From an uncultured Blautia sp. (GTDB lineage: Bacteria; Bacillota; Clostridia; Lachnospirales; Lachnospiraceae), in assembly GCA_900551075.1 (NCBI GenBank), contig URVB01000034.1, positions 1 to 39,017 of the forward strand: 39,017 nucleotides of DNA, in the 5' to 3' direction. Below, piece by piece: positions 24,064 to 32,584 of this stretch; the stretch's first letter is position 1; each line of letters begins with the position of its first letter. The notes beneath the pieces were generated by a model. That model saw only the letters and a program-made list of their open reading frames with translations, was not told where the DNA came from and ran no database searches. Both the position numbers and the translations under genes were made by a program.

Positions 24064-24761
24064 AGCATAAGAAAGAAAAGAATGATGCAAAAAAGGGGAA
24101 GATTTTCACAGTTATCGGACGTGAGATCGTAATGGCTGTCAAAGCAGGCGGCCCGGATCCGAACAATAACAGCAAGCTGCGTGATGTCATTGCAAAGGCC
24201 AAGGCAAACAATATGCCGAACGATACGATTGAGCGCGGTATCAAAAAGGCTGCAGGGGCTGATTCCGCAGATTCATACGAGAGAGCAACCTACGAGGGCT
24301 ATGGCCCGAATGGTGTGGCGATCATTGTAGAAACACTGACAGACAACAAAAACCGTACTGCGGGCAATGTGAGAAATGCATTCACCAAAGGCTACGGAAG
24401 CATTGGAACCCAGGGCTGCGTTTCTTTTATGTTCGACCAGAAGGGACAGATCATCATCGACAGGGAAGCATGCGAAATGGATGCAGATGAGCTGATGATG
24501 GTGGCGCTGGATGCAGGGGCCGAGGATTTTAGCGAAGAAGACGACAGCTTTGAGGTGATCACTGCACCGGATGATTTCAGCGCAGTCCGGGAGGCACTGG
24601 AGGAGGCAGGCGTACCTATGCTGGAAGCACAGATTGCTATGGTTCCGCAGACGTATGTAGAGCTGACTGATGAGAAGGACATCAAAAATCTTCAGAAGAC
24701 ATTGGATTTGCTGGATGAAGATGACGATGTGACAGATGTATGGCATAACTGGGATGAATGA
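24033..24761 (+). CDS. YebC/PmpR family protein (translation factor or transcriptional regulator)
   Basis: The 242-aa protein shows the invariant N-terminus MSGHSKFANIKHKKEKNDAKKGKIFT, NNSKLRDVIAKAKANNMPNDTIERGIKKAAG, and YEGYGPNGVAIIVE. The acidic C-terminus is typical for the TACO1/YebC family. Members have been described as DNA-binding regulators (PmpR) and more recently as factors that relieve ribosome stalling at polyproline. ATG follows AAAGGAG. It starts within the last 31 bases of the broken CNNM gene, so loss of translation there may change its coupling. Confidence 0.96.
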   Translation: MSGHSKFANIKHKKEKNDAKKGKIFTVIGREIVMAVKAGGPDPNNNSKLRDVIAKAKANNMPNDTIERGIKKAAGADSADSYERATYEGYGPNGVAIIVETLTDNKNRTAGNVRNAFTKGYGSIGTQGCVSFMFDQKGQIIIDREACEMDADELMMVALDAGAEDFSEEDDSFEVITAPDDFSAVREALEEAGVPMLEAQIAMVPQTYVELTDEKDIKNLQKTLDLLDEDDDVTDVWHNWDE

Positions 24762-24797
24762 TTGGGCCGGCGTATTTTTTGGCGTTAACTGGCGTAT

Positions 24798-24829
24798 AAT
24801 ACCTCCATGACAAAATGCATGGAGGTATT
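24798..24829 (+). promoter_or_regulatory. Perfect 12-bp hairpin that buries the tepA ribosome binding site
   Basis: AATACCTCCATG (24798-24809) pairs with CATGGAGGTATT (24818-24829) around an 8-base loop. The right arm contains the GGAGGT Shine-Dalgarno, three bases before ATG 24833. It can act as an intrinsic terminator (T-rich tail TTT) or as a translational off-switch. Confidence 0.7.
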
Positions 24830-24832
24830 TTT

Positions 24833-25594
24833 ATGTCTGAAGAAATGAAGCAGGAAAACAAAGAAGCACAGGACAGTGAGAAAAATAAGAGGCTGGAGCA
24901 GGAAAATGCCCAGAACGAGCAGATTAAAGAGATGGGGCAGGTTACGCTGGATAAAAATCCCCGGAAAAGAAGAGTGGAGCTTCTGACGATCATCGGTGAA
25001 GTGGAGGGACATGAATCCGCGCCTTCCCAGAGCAAGACGACGAAATATGAGCACGTTCTTCCGAAGCTTGCACTGATTGAAGATGACGAAGACGTGGAAG
25101 GACTTCTGATTCTTCTGAATACAGTGGGAGGAGACGTGGAGGCCGGACTTGCCATTGCAGAAATGATCGCGTCTCTAAGCATTCCCACCGTATCTCTGGT
25201 GCTGGGCGGCGGTCATTCCATAGGTGTACCTATGGCTGTATCGGCGGATTATTCCTTTGTGGTGCCAAGTGCGACCATGGTCATTCATCCGGTACGTTCC
25301 AGCGGCATGTTTATCGGTGTTGCGCAGACCTATCGGAATATGGAAAAAATCCAGGATCGTATTACCACTTTTATTTCCAATCACTCCAATACCACCCAGA
25401 AGCGTCTGGAGGAGCTGATGCTGGATACGACCCAGCTTGTCAAGGATGTGGGTACGATGCTGGAAGGAAAAGAGGCTGTAAAGGAAGGCCTGATCAATGA
25501 GGTGGGCGGTATGAAGGAGGCTCTGGCAAAGCTCTATGAATTGATTGAAGAACAGAAAAGAACAAATGACCTAAAAAGATCACTTTTCCAGTAA
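24833..25594 (+). CDS. tepA: ClpP-family serine protease (TepA, translocation-enhancing type)
   Basis: The 253-aa protein has a charged, disordered N-terminus (about 1-55, Glu/Lys/Gln-rich) and a ClpP-like fold. NTVGGDVEAGLAIAEMI lies upstream of the catalytic Ser in GGHSIGVPMA (about residue 128) and the His in VIHPV (about 152). A helix follows (NHSNTTQKRLEELMLDTTQLVKDVG). It matches the TepA/YmfB group that degrades signal-peptide remnants or misfolded membrane-associated peptides. A start further upstream is open but ATG 24833 has the GGAGGT. In clostridia the gene lies close to ftsK, as here. Confidence 0.9.
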   Translation: MSEEMKQENKEAQDSEKNKRLEQENAQNEQIKEMGQVTLDKNPRKRRVELLTIIGEVEGHESAPSQSKTTKYEHVLPKLALIEDDEDVEGLLILLNTVGGDVEAGLAIAEMIASLSIPTVSLVLGGGHSIGVPMAVSADYSFVVPSATMVIHPVRSSGMFIGVAQTYRNMEKIQDRITTFISNHSNTTQKRLEELMLDTTQLVKDVGTMLEGKEAVKEGLINEVGGMKEALAKLYELIEEQKRTNDLKRSLFQ

Positions 25595-25622
25595 TTTTCT
25601 GTTAAAAAATACACTTTTTTCA

Positions 25623-25650
25623 TTGATTGTCCTATTTTTTGTGGTATAAT
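25623..25650 (+). promoter_or_regulatory. Promoter of the NuoE/NuoF/GltD-fusion operon
   Basis: TTGATT (25623-25628), 16-bp spacer, perfect TATAAT (25645-25650), about 50 bases before the AGGAGG and ATG of the first gene. Confidence 0.72.
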
Positions 25651-25703
25651 GCAAAAGAATGAGTATCTATGTTTAAAATTATCTATACAGGAGGGACAAT
25701 CAT

Positions 25704-26216
25704 ATGAGCAATAAGTGTGGATGTCAGAACAGCGGGAACGCGGATTTCGCTGAATTGGCTCCGGTGCTTGAAAAATATGCCAAAGTGCCGGGCAGCCTGA
25801 TTACCATTCTTCAGCAGACACAGGACATTTATGGTTATCTTTCTCTGGATGCGATCAACTATATCGCGGAGAGAACGGGAATCATGCCTGCTAAGATCTA
25901 TGGCGTAGCAACTTTCTATGCACAGTTCCGCTTACAGCCTATCGGCAAATATCTGATCATGCTTTGCAAGGGTACGGCCTGTCATGTCAATGGTTCTGAC
26001 ATGATTGAGGAGGCTGTCTGCGAGCATTTGGGAATTAAGGATGGAGAGACGACAGAGGATGGATTATTCACCCTGAACAATGTTGCCTGTCTTGGCTGCT
26101 GTTCCCTGGCGCCGGTTATGATGGTGAAAACGGCCGACGGTGAGGAAACTTTTGGTAACCTGACAAAATCTTCCGTTAAGAAGATTCTTGATGATTACAA
26201 AGCACAGAATGCATAG
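25704..26216 (+). CDS. NuoE/HydC-like [2Fe-2S] subunit of a bifurcating NAD(P)H oxidoreductase (StnC-like)
   Basis: The 170-aa protein has an N-terminal helical part (YAKVPGSLITILQQTQDIYGYL) and a thioredoxin-like domain with the four 2Fe-2S ligands CKGTACH and CLGCCSLAP. This is the 24-kDa type subunit of complex I, HydABC and Stn complexes. It passes electrons between the flavin of the NuoF-type partner and other centres. AGGAGGGAC precedes ATG 25704. It is followed after 11 bases by the NuoF-like gene, with the same order as in hydCB. Confidence 0.93.
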   Translation: MSNKCGCQNSGNADFAELAPVLEKYAKVPGSLITILQQTQDIYGYLSLDAINYIAERTGIMPAKIYGVATFYAQFRLQPIGKYLIMLCKGTACHVNGSDMIEEAVCEHLGIKDGETTEDGLFTLNNVACLGCCSLAPVMMVKTADGEETFGNLTKSSVKKILDDYKAQNA

Positions 26217-26227
26217 GAGGTAGAGAT

Positions 26228-27982
26228 ATGAAGGTTGTTGTAGGACAGGGCAGCTGTGGTATTGCTACCGGCGCAAAAAAAACCTCCAATGAGTTCGAAA
26301 GAATCGTTGCAGAGAAAAATTTATCAAACGTTGTGATTGATAAAACAGGATGTATCGGTACCTGTTATCTGGAGCCGATCGTAGACGTTTATAATGACGA
26401 AGGCGCTCTGGAAGCAAGATATGTAAAATGTACCACTGATAAGGTTGCAGAGATTGTAGAAGAACATTTGATCGGCGGCAGGCCGGTTGAAAAATTCGTG
26501 ATTCCCGGGGAGGATGAGGCTTTCTTGTCCCAGCAGCAGAGAATCGTTCTTCGTAACTGCGGCCGGATTAATCCGGAAAAGATTGAAGAATATATCGCCG
26601 TAGGCGGATATGAAGCGGCAAAGAAGGTTGTCACATCCATGACACCGGATGAGGTAATTGAAGAGATCAAGATTGCCGGTCTTCGTGGACGCGGCGGCGC
26701 AGGTTTCCCGACCTGGTTCAAATGGAATGCTATCAAATCCAACAAGGGTGCACAGAAATATATGGTATGTAATGCGGATGAGGGTGACCCGGGTGCATTT
26801 ATGGACCGTTCCGTACTGGAAGGCGATCCGCATTCTCTGCTGGAAGGTATGATCATTGGCGGTTTTGCTGCCGGTGCTACCGAAGGCATCATCTACTGCC
26901 GTGCTGAGTATCCGCTGGCAATTGCGCGTCTGGAGATTGCTATGGCACAGGCAAGAGAAAAGGGCTGTCTGGGCAGGAATCTGTTTGGAACAGGCTTTGA
27001 CTTTGATATTCGTATCAAAGCAGGTGCAGGTGCATTCGTATGCGGTGAAGAGACTGCCTTGATCGCATCCCTGGAAGGTGAGCGCGGAATGCCTCGTCTG
27101 AAACCCCCGTTCCCGGCAGCAAAGGGCTACTGGAAGCTTCCGACAAACATCAATAACGTAGAGACCTACGCAAACGTTGCATGGATCATCTCCAACGGCG
27201 GACAGGCTTTTGCGGACAGAGGTGCTGAGAAATCCAAAGGCTCCAAGGTATTTGCTCTGGCAGGTAAGATTAAGAAGGGCGGTCTGGTGGAAGTACCAAT
27301 GGGCATGACCCTGAGAGAGGTTATTTATAATATCGGCGGCGGTATTAAAAACGACAAGGAATTCAAGGCTGTACAGATGGGCGGGCCATCCGGCGGATGT
27401 ATTCCGGCACAGCTCATTGATACCCCGGTTACATATGAAGATATCAATAAAACAGGTGCAATCGTTGGTTCCGGCGGTATGATCGTTATGGACGAGGATA
27501 CCTGTATGGTTGATATGGCACGCTTCTTCCTGGATTTCACCAGGAAAGAGTCCTGCGGTAAATGTAACTACTGCCGTATCGGTACCAAGAGGATGCTGGA
27601 GATTCTGGAAAGAATCACCAGAGGAGAAGGAAAGGACGGAGACATCGAGCTTCTGGAAGAGCTGGCCGGCAAGATCAAAGACGGCGCTATGTGCGGTCTG
27701 GGACAGACGGCCCCGAACCCGGTGCTTACCACTATCCGTTATTTCCGCAATGAATATGAAGACCATATTTATAACCACAAATGTACAGCAAAATCCTGTA
27801 AAGCTCTTATCCATTATGAAATCACGGAAGACTGCAAGGGCTGCGGCAAGTGTAAGAGAAACTGCCCGGTGGATGCGATCAGCGGTGATAAGAAACAGAT
27901 TCATAAGATTAATCCTGACGTATGTATCAAGTGCGGCAAGTGTGAAGACAATTGTTCGTTTGGTGCAGTAAAGAGAGTTTAA
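26228..27982 (+). CDS. NuoF/HydB-like FMN/NADH-binding subunit with extra ferredoxin domains (StnB-like)
   Basis: The 584-aa protein has an N-terminal 2Fe-2S thioredoxin-like domain (about 1-90). The FMN/NADH core follows: LRGRGGAGFPTWFKW (a Trp where most have Gly), NADEGDPGAFMDR, and GAGAFVCGEETALI, about 150-400. A 4Fe-4S ligand set ESCGKCNYCRIGT follows (about 441), then a C-terminal pair of 4Fe-4S clusters (CKGCGKCKRNCP and CIKCGKCEDNC, about 536-575). This domain set is diagnostic for the bifurcating HydB/StnB type rather than complex I. It probably oxidises or reduces NAD(H) in a soluble complex with its two neighbours. Confidence 0.94.
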   Translation: MKVVVGQGSCGIATGAKKTSNEFERIVAEKNLSNVVIDKTGCIGTCYLEPIVDVYNDEGALEARYVKCTTDKVAEIVEEHLIGGRPVEKFVIPGEDEAFLSQQQRIVLRNCGRINPEKIEEYIAVGGYEAAKKVVTSMTPDEVIEEIKIAGLRGRGGAGFPTWFKWNAIKSNKGAQKYMVCNADEGDPGAFMDRSVLEGDPHSLLEGMIIGGFAAGATEGIIYCRAEYPLAIARLEIAMAQAREKGCLGRNLFGTGFDFDIRIKAGAGAFVCGEETALIASLEGERGMPRLKPPFPAAKGYWKLPTNINNVETYANVAWIISNGGQAFADRGAEKSKGSKVFALAGKIKKGGLVEVPMGMTLREVIYNIGGGIKNDKEFKAVQMGGPSGGCIPAQLIDTPVTYEDINKTGAIVGSGGMIVMDEDTCMVDMARFFLDFTRKESCGKCNYCRIGTKRMLEILERITRGEGKDGDIELLEELAGKIKDGAMCGLGQTAPNPVLTTIRYFRNEYEDHIYNHKCTAKSCKALIHYEITEDCKGCGKCKRNCPVDAISGDKKQIHKINPDVCIKCGKCEDNCSFGAVKRV

Positions 27983-27997
27983 TAGGAGGTGTAGACT

Positions 27998-30900
27998 GTG
28001 AATAAATTCAGATTAAATATTGACGGAAAAGAAGTCTACGGACTTCCGGGACAGACAATTCTTGAAGTCTGCAAGGAGAACGACATCTTTATTCCGACTC
28101 TTTGCTATGACGAAAGAACAGAAATTTACGGTGCATGCGGACTCTGTATGGTAGAGTGGGAAGGAAGCCCGAAGCTTTGGAAGGCCTGCGCAACAGAAAT
28201 TGCACCGGATATGGTAATTCGTACCAACACACCGCGTGTCATCGAATCCAGAAAAACAAATCTGGAGCTTCTTCTTTCCAACCACAAGGGCGACTGCCGT
28301 CCTCCGTGTATGCTGGCATGTCCGGCAGGTACGGATTGTCAGGGATATGTAGGTCTGATCGCCAACGGGCAGTACGAAGAGGCCATTAAACTGATCAGAG
28401 AAAATATTCCGCTTCCGGGCTCCATAGGCCGTGTCTGCCCTCATCCGTGCGAAACTGCCTGCCGCCGCGGTCTGGTGGATGAGCCGGTTGCAATTGCAAA
28501 CCTTAAGAGGTTTGCCGCTGATACAGACGAATTCGGTGAGGATCCGTTTGTTCCGGAATGCGAGCCGGATACCGGAAAGAACGTAGCTGTCATCGGCGGT
28601 GGCCCTTATGGTATTTCCATGGCCTACTTCCTTCGTCAGTTGGGACATGATGTGACCATATATGAAGCAATGCCGAAGCTGGGCGGTATGCTCCGCTATG
28701 GTATTCCGGAGTATCGTCTTCCGAAAGAGGTTCTGGACGAAGAGATTGCAACCCTGGAAAAAATGGGAGTAACTATGGTTACCAATACCAAAATCGGTGA
28801 AGATATCTCCTTTGAAACGATCAGGAGAGATTTTGATGCAGTATGTGTAGGAATCGGTGCATGGGTATCCACAGGTGTCCGCTGTAAGGGTGAAGATGCG
28901 GAAGGTGTCATCGGCGGCATCGATTTCCTTCGCAAGGTTGTCCGCAACGAGCAGATCGACCTTGGAAAGAATGTTGCCATCGTCGGAGGCGGGAATACTG
29001 CTATGGATGCCTGCCGTACGGCTGTACGTCTGGGCGCTGACAGAGTATATAATATCTACAGAAGAACAAAAGACGAAATGCCTGCAGATATGATCGAGAT
29101 CGAGGAGGCAGAGGAGGAAGGTGTAATCTTCCTGAATCTGACCAACCCGCTGGAAATCATCTCCGATGAAAACGGCCACTGCCGTCAGATGGTGCTTCAG
29201 GTTATGGAGCTTGGTGAGCCGGATGCTTCCGGACGCCGTGCACCGGTTCCGGTAGAAGGAAAGACAGAAACCATCGATGTAGATACTGTGATTCTGGCAA
29301 TCGGACAGAAAGTAAACGCAGCCGGTATCGAGGGCATAGAGCTGACCAGAAAAGGCGGCATTGTTTACGATAAGAATACTTTTATGACTGCAATTCCCGG
29401 CGTATTTGCCGGCGGTGACTGCGGCAATGACAAGATTTCCATCGCGGTGGAGTCTATCGGTGATGCGAAGAAAGGCAGCCTGGTGGTGGATGCTTATCTG
29501 CGCGGGGAAGAAATCGCTTATGAGCCGAACTACTATGTAACCAGGAAGGACGTAACTCCGGCGACTTTTGAGGACCGTGAGAGAATGTGCCGTCCGTCTA
29601 TGGAACAGCTTAACGCAGAAGAAAGAAAGGATAACTTTACGGAAGTAGTCTTCGGCTATGACGAAGAGCAGGCTTTGGAAGAAGCACATCGCTGTCTGGA
29701 ATGCGGATGTAAGGATTACTTTGAATGTAAGCTGATTTCCTATGCAAACATGTATGATGTAAAACCGGATCGTTTTGCCGGTGATATCAACGAAGTGGAG
29801 TATGAAGATGAGCATCCGTTCATCCTGAGAGACCCGAATAAGTGTATCCTCTGCGGCCTTTGTGTACGTGCGTGTGATGAGGTTATGGGTGTCGGCGCAC
29901 TTGGCCTTGTAAAACGTGGATTTGATACCGTTGTAAAACCGGCTCTGGAGCAGCCGCTTGCTGAAACAGGATGTATTTCCTGCGGTCAGTGTGTAAGTGT
30001 CTGCCCCACCGGTGCACTGCAGGAAAGACTTTCCCTGGAAAAATCCGTTCCTCTGGCAACAGAAGTGACAGATACAACCTGTTCTCATTGTTCCGTTGGC
30101 TGCTCCGTACATCTCGAGACCTATGGAGATATGCTTGTAAAAGCGGTTCCGGATAAAGAGGGCGCTGTGAACAGGGGACTGCTCTGCGGCCGCGGCAAAT
30201 TCGGCTTTGACTGCTCTGTTATGGAAGGCAAGCTGCTTGAGCCTCTGGCAAGAAAGAACGGCGAGCTGACAGAGGTTGATTACCATGAAGCATTTGTTCT
30301 GGTAGCCAAGAAAGCGGAGGCACTTGCTGCGAAATACGGAAAAGAGGCAGTTGCTGTTTCTATTTCCGACAGATATACAAATGAGGAAGCCTATGTGATC
30401 AAGAAATTTGCAGACGCCATTGGCGCAAAGACGCTGTGCTTCAACAACAGGGAAAACGGCCTTCAGAAGGTCCTGGGCGTAAACGCTTCTCCGAACACCA
30501 TCGATGAGCTGCTTTCTGCGGAAGTGATTCTGTGTGCCGGCTTCATTGCAAAAGAAAATCAGGTCATCCGTCTGAAGCTGAAACAGGCTGCAGCAAATGG
30601 CGCGAAGGTTATCCTTGTGAATCCGGAGGGCTATGAGCAGGCGCACATGAGCTTTGCATATAAGACCATTACCACCGACAACAGCCTTGCATTCTTCAGG
30701 GGCGTTGCAAAAGCTCTGACAGAAATGGGCAAAGGCACGGGCAAAGAGGGCTACGAAGCATTTAAGGCATCTGTAGAGGGTGCTGTGGTTTGTGATGAGG
30801 TCAAAGCTGTTGCAGAAGCTTATGCAAATGCAAAGAAGGCAATGATCGTCTTCCAGCAGAATGTGGTTACGACAGAAGCTGCCGCATTGCTTGCTGATAT

Positions 30901-31498
30901 CGCAGTGGTATCCGGTCATATCGGAAAAGCACGTGACGGTATCCTGATGCTGAAGGCGAAGAACAACAGCCAGGGTCTGAACGATCTGGGTGTAACAGCA
31001 GGTGCGGAAGCCATGGAAGGTGTGAAAGCACTCCTTGCATTCGGTGAAGATGTTCCGGCAGAAGCACTGAAAGAGCTTGTATTCCTTATGGTTTGCGATA
31101 CACATTTGACAGAGACTGCCCGGAAAGCAGACGTAGTCATTCCCGGAACCGGATTTGCTGCTACATACGGTACTTACACCAATACCGAGCGCAGACTGCA
31201 GGTAGTAGAACAGGCAGCGGAAGAAGATGTTGTATTCAGCAACTGGGAAGTAGCTGCTGAGCTGGCTCATGTATATGAAATCGAGATGCCGTTTGATGAT
31301 ATTGATGATATCTCTGATGAAATGAACGATAAGCTTCCTGTTTACCGTTATGCAGAAATGGGTGAGATTTACGGCGGTGTTCTGGAATGTGCAGATGCTG
31401 CACTGGTTGCTGCAGAGGATGCGGCTTTTGTAACACCTCTGAAATGCACCGATCATCTCATGAACATGATTGATGAAAGACTGCCGAAGGCAAAATAA
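27998..31498 (+). CDS. GltD/NfnB-NuoG fusion subunit (StnA-like) of an electron-bifurcating transhydrogenase
   Basis: The 1166-aa multidomain flavoprotein has, in order: a plant-type 2Fe-2S domain (Cys36/47/50/64), a GltD-type domain with two 4Fe-4S sites (CRPPCMLACPAGTDC, CPHPCETACRR), FAD (VIGGGPYG, about 199) and NADP(H) (VGGGNTAMDACR, about 329) binding sites. Then come a two-cluster ferredoxin domain (CILCGLCVRACD, CISCGQCVSVCP, about 617-670), a 4Fe-4S site of the molybdopterin-oxidoreductase kind (CSHCSVGC, about 694) and a molybdopterin-fold domain to the end. There is no [FeFe]-hydrogenase H-cluster motif. No Cys/Sec stands at the expected Mo-ligand position, so it is neither HydA nor an active formate dehydrogenase. 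This matches the Sporomusa-type Nfn (Stn): NADPH, NAD+ and ferredoxin coupling. The assignment is from recalled architecture. Confidence 0.82.
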   Translation: MNKFRLNIDGKEVYGLPGQTILEVCKENDIFIPTLCYDERTEIYGACGLCMVEWEGSPKLWKACATEIAPDMVIRTNTPRVIESRKTNLELLLSNHKGDCRPPCMLACPAGTDCQGYVGLIANGQYEEAIKLIRENIPLPGSIGRVCPHPCETACRRGLVDEPVAIANLKRFAADTDEFGEDPFVPECEPDTGKNVAVIGGGPYGISMAYFLRQLGHDVTIYEAMPKLGGMLRYGIPEYRLPKEVLDEEIATLEKMGVTMVTNTKIGEDISFETIRRDFDAVCVGIGAWVSTGVRCKGEDAEGVIGGIDFLRKVVRNEQIDLGKNVAIVGGGNTAMDACRTAVRLGADRVYNIYRRTKDEMPADMIEIEEAEEEGVIFLNLTNPLEIISDENGHCRQMVLQVMELGEPDASGRRAPVPVEGKTETIDVDTVILAIGQKVNAAGIEGIELTRKGGIVYDKNTFMTAIPGVFAGGDCGNDKISIAVESIGDAKKGSLVVDAYLRGEEIAYEPNYYVTRKDVTPATFEDRERMCRPSMEQLNAEERKDNFTEVVFGYDEEQALEEAHRCLECGCKDYFECKLISYANMYDVKPDRFAGDINEVEYEDEHPFILRDPNKCILCGLCVRACDEVMGVGALGLVKRGFDTVVKPALEQPLAETGCISCGQCVSVCPTGALQERLSLEKSVPLATEVTDTTCSHCSVGCSVHLETYGDMLVKAVPDKEGAVNRGLLCGRGKFGFDCSVMEGKLLEPLARKNGELTEVDYHEAFVLVAKKAEALAAKYGKEAVAVSISDRYTNEEAYVIKKFADAIGAKTLCFNNRENGLQKVLGVNASPNTIDELLSAEVILCAGFIAKENQVIRLKLKQAAANGAKVILVNPEGYEQAHMSFAYKTITTDNSLAFFRGVAKALTEMGKGTGKEGYEAFKASVEGAVVCDEVKAVAEAYANAKKAMIVFQQNVVTTEAAALLADIAVVSGHIGKARDGILMLKAKNNSQGLNDLGVTAGAEAMEGVKALLAFGEDVPAEALKELVFLMVCDTHLTETARKADVVIPGTGFAATYGTYTNTERRLQVVEQAAEEDVVFSNWEVAAELAHVYEIEMPFDDIDDISDEMNDKLPVYRYAEMGEIYGGVLECADAALVAAEDAAFVTPLKCTDHLMNMIDERLPKAK

Positions 31499-31513
31499 AG
31501 AATCGTTTTTCAG

Positions 31514-31551
31514 GGACTCCTGTACAGGCATTTGTACAGGAGTCCTTTTTT
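31514..31551 (+). terminator. Rho-independent terminator of the Stn-like operon
   Basis: Perfect 13-bp stem (31514-31526 with 31533-31545), 6-base loop, six T (31546-31551). Confidence 0.94.
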
Positions 31552-31552
31552 C

Positions 31553-31581
31553 TTGTAACTTTTGGGAAAATGTGCTACACT
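31553..31581 (+). promoter_or_regulatory. Promoter of uppP (and possibly ftsK)
   Basis: TTGTAA (31553-31558), 17-bp spacer, TACACT (31576-31581), directly behind the terminator. About 100 bases of leader follow with no further structure recognised. Confidence 0.6.
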
Positions 31582-31682
31582 AAAATGGTTAATGGGCTTT
31601 GCCGGCCTGCGGATTGTGCGGCATGATGCAAACGGCAATTGAAGAAACCTGAGACTCAGGTACAAAAGAAAAGGGTGCAAAT

Positions 31683-32561
31683 ATGTCTGTTTTATATGCA
31701 ATCTTATTAGGAATCATACAGGGAATCACAGAATTTCTCCCGGTGAGCAGCTTCGGCCATACCAGCGTTATCCAAAATATGTTAAAAATCCAGAGGGGGC
31801 CTGGAATTGTATTTGAAACAATGCTGCATTTGGGAACGCTTGCTGCTGTTTTTATGGCATTTCATAAGGATGTGGTTCACGTGTTTGCAGAAGTGGCCGG
31901 GATGCTTATGGATATTATCGGAAATATCAACCTCTATATTCATAACAGGAGAACAGGAAAGCATTTGAATTATGCAAGAATCATCCACGGCAGCTACCGC
32001 AGATTTGCAGTGCTTCTTCTGGTATCTATGATTCCGACTGCGGCCATTGGTTATACCGCGCGCCGCCTTGTTGTGAAGAGCGCGGTTACTCCGTTGATGT
32101 CCGGAATCGGCTTTTTGCTCACCGGGATCGTTTTGTTGGTCGTGGATTTCAGCAAATCCGGCGGAATCAGAGCTTCCAGAGAGGCCAATTACAGTCACGC
32201 CATGTGGATTGGTATTTGCCAGGGCCTTTCTGTGTTTCCCGGCATATCCAGAAGCGGCGTTACCATAAGTGCGGCTCTGTTCTGTGGATTCAGCCGCGCT
32301 TTTGCGGTAAAATATTCGTATCTTTTATCGATTCCGGCAGTCGTTGGTTCCATGCTTCTGGAGATAAGGGAATTTACCTCTCCGGGGATGAGTACCGGCC
32401 AGGGCTTTATTTTCGTTCTGGGAATGATCGTGGCCGGAATTGTGGGATATTTTACGGTCCGTTTTCTTTTAAAGCTTGTACATAAGAGAAAACTGCGTTA
32501 TTTTGCATATTACTGCTTTCTGGCAGGAGCATTGACATTGACCCTGAATTATATAGCTTAG
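31683..32561 (+). CDS. uppP: Undecaprenyl-diphosphate phosphatase UppP (BacA)
   Basis: The 292-aa integral membrane enzyme frees undecaprenyl phosphate for another round of cell wall synthesis. It has the family motifs GIIQGITEFLPVSSFGH (Phe-Gly-His instead of the common Thr-Gly-His) and GICQGLSVFPGISRSGVTISAAL with the catalytic Arg-Ser. About eight hydrophobic segments are present. A less usual soluble loop (about residues 85-105, NLYIHNRRTGKHLNYAR) fits the clostridial subgroup. It is followed after 23 bases by ftsK. Confidence 0.96.
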   Translation: MSVLYAILLGIIQGITEFLPVSSFGHTSVIQNMLKIQRGPGIVFETMLHLGTLAAVFMAFHKDVVHVFAEVAGMLMDIIGNINLYIHNRRTGKHLNYARIIHGSYRRFAVLLLVSMIPTAAIGYTARRLVVKSAVTPLMSGIGFLLTGIVLLVVDFSKSGGIRASREANYSHAMWIGICQGLSVFPGISRSGVTISAALFCGFSRAFAVKYSYLLSIPAVVGSMLLEIREFTSPGMSTGQGFIFVLGMIVAGIVGYFTVRFLLKLVHKRKLRYFAYYCFLAGALTLTLNYIA

Positions 32562-32584
32562 ATTTTAGGAGGGGAACCTTTCGT

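Noticed and set aside
27998..31498. The large subunit as [FeFe]-hydrogenase HydA or active formate dehydrogenase
   Set aside because: No H-cluster motifs were found, and no Cys or Sec stands at the place of the molybdenum ligand.
28013..31531. A 1172-codon open frame on the minus strand opposite the StnA-like gene, and a similar 526-codon one opposite the NuoF-like gene (26324-27904)
   Set aside because: They mirror the coding strand of well-recognised genes, give low-complexity Cys/His-rich products with no motif, and have no ribosome binding site. They result from the codon bias of the sense genes.
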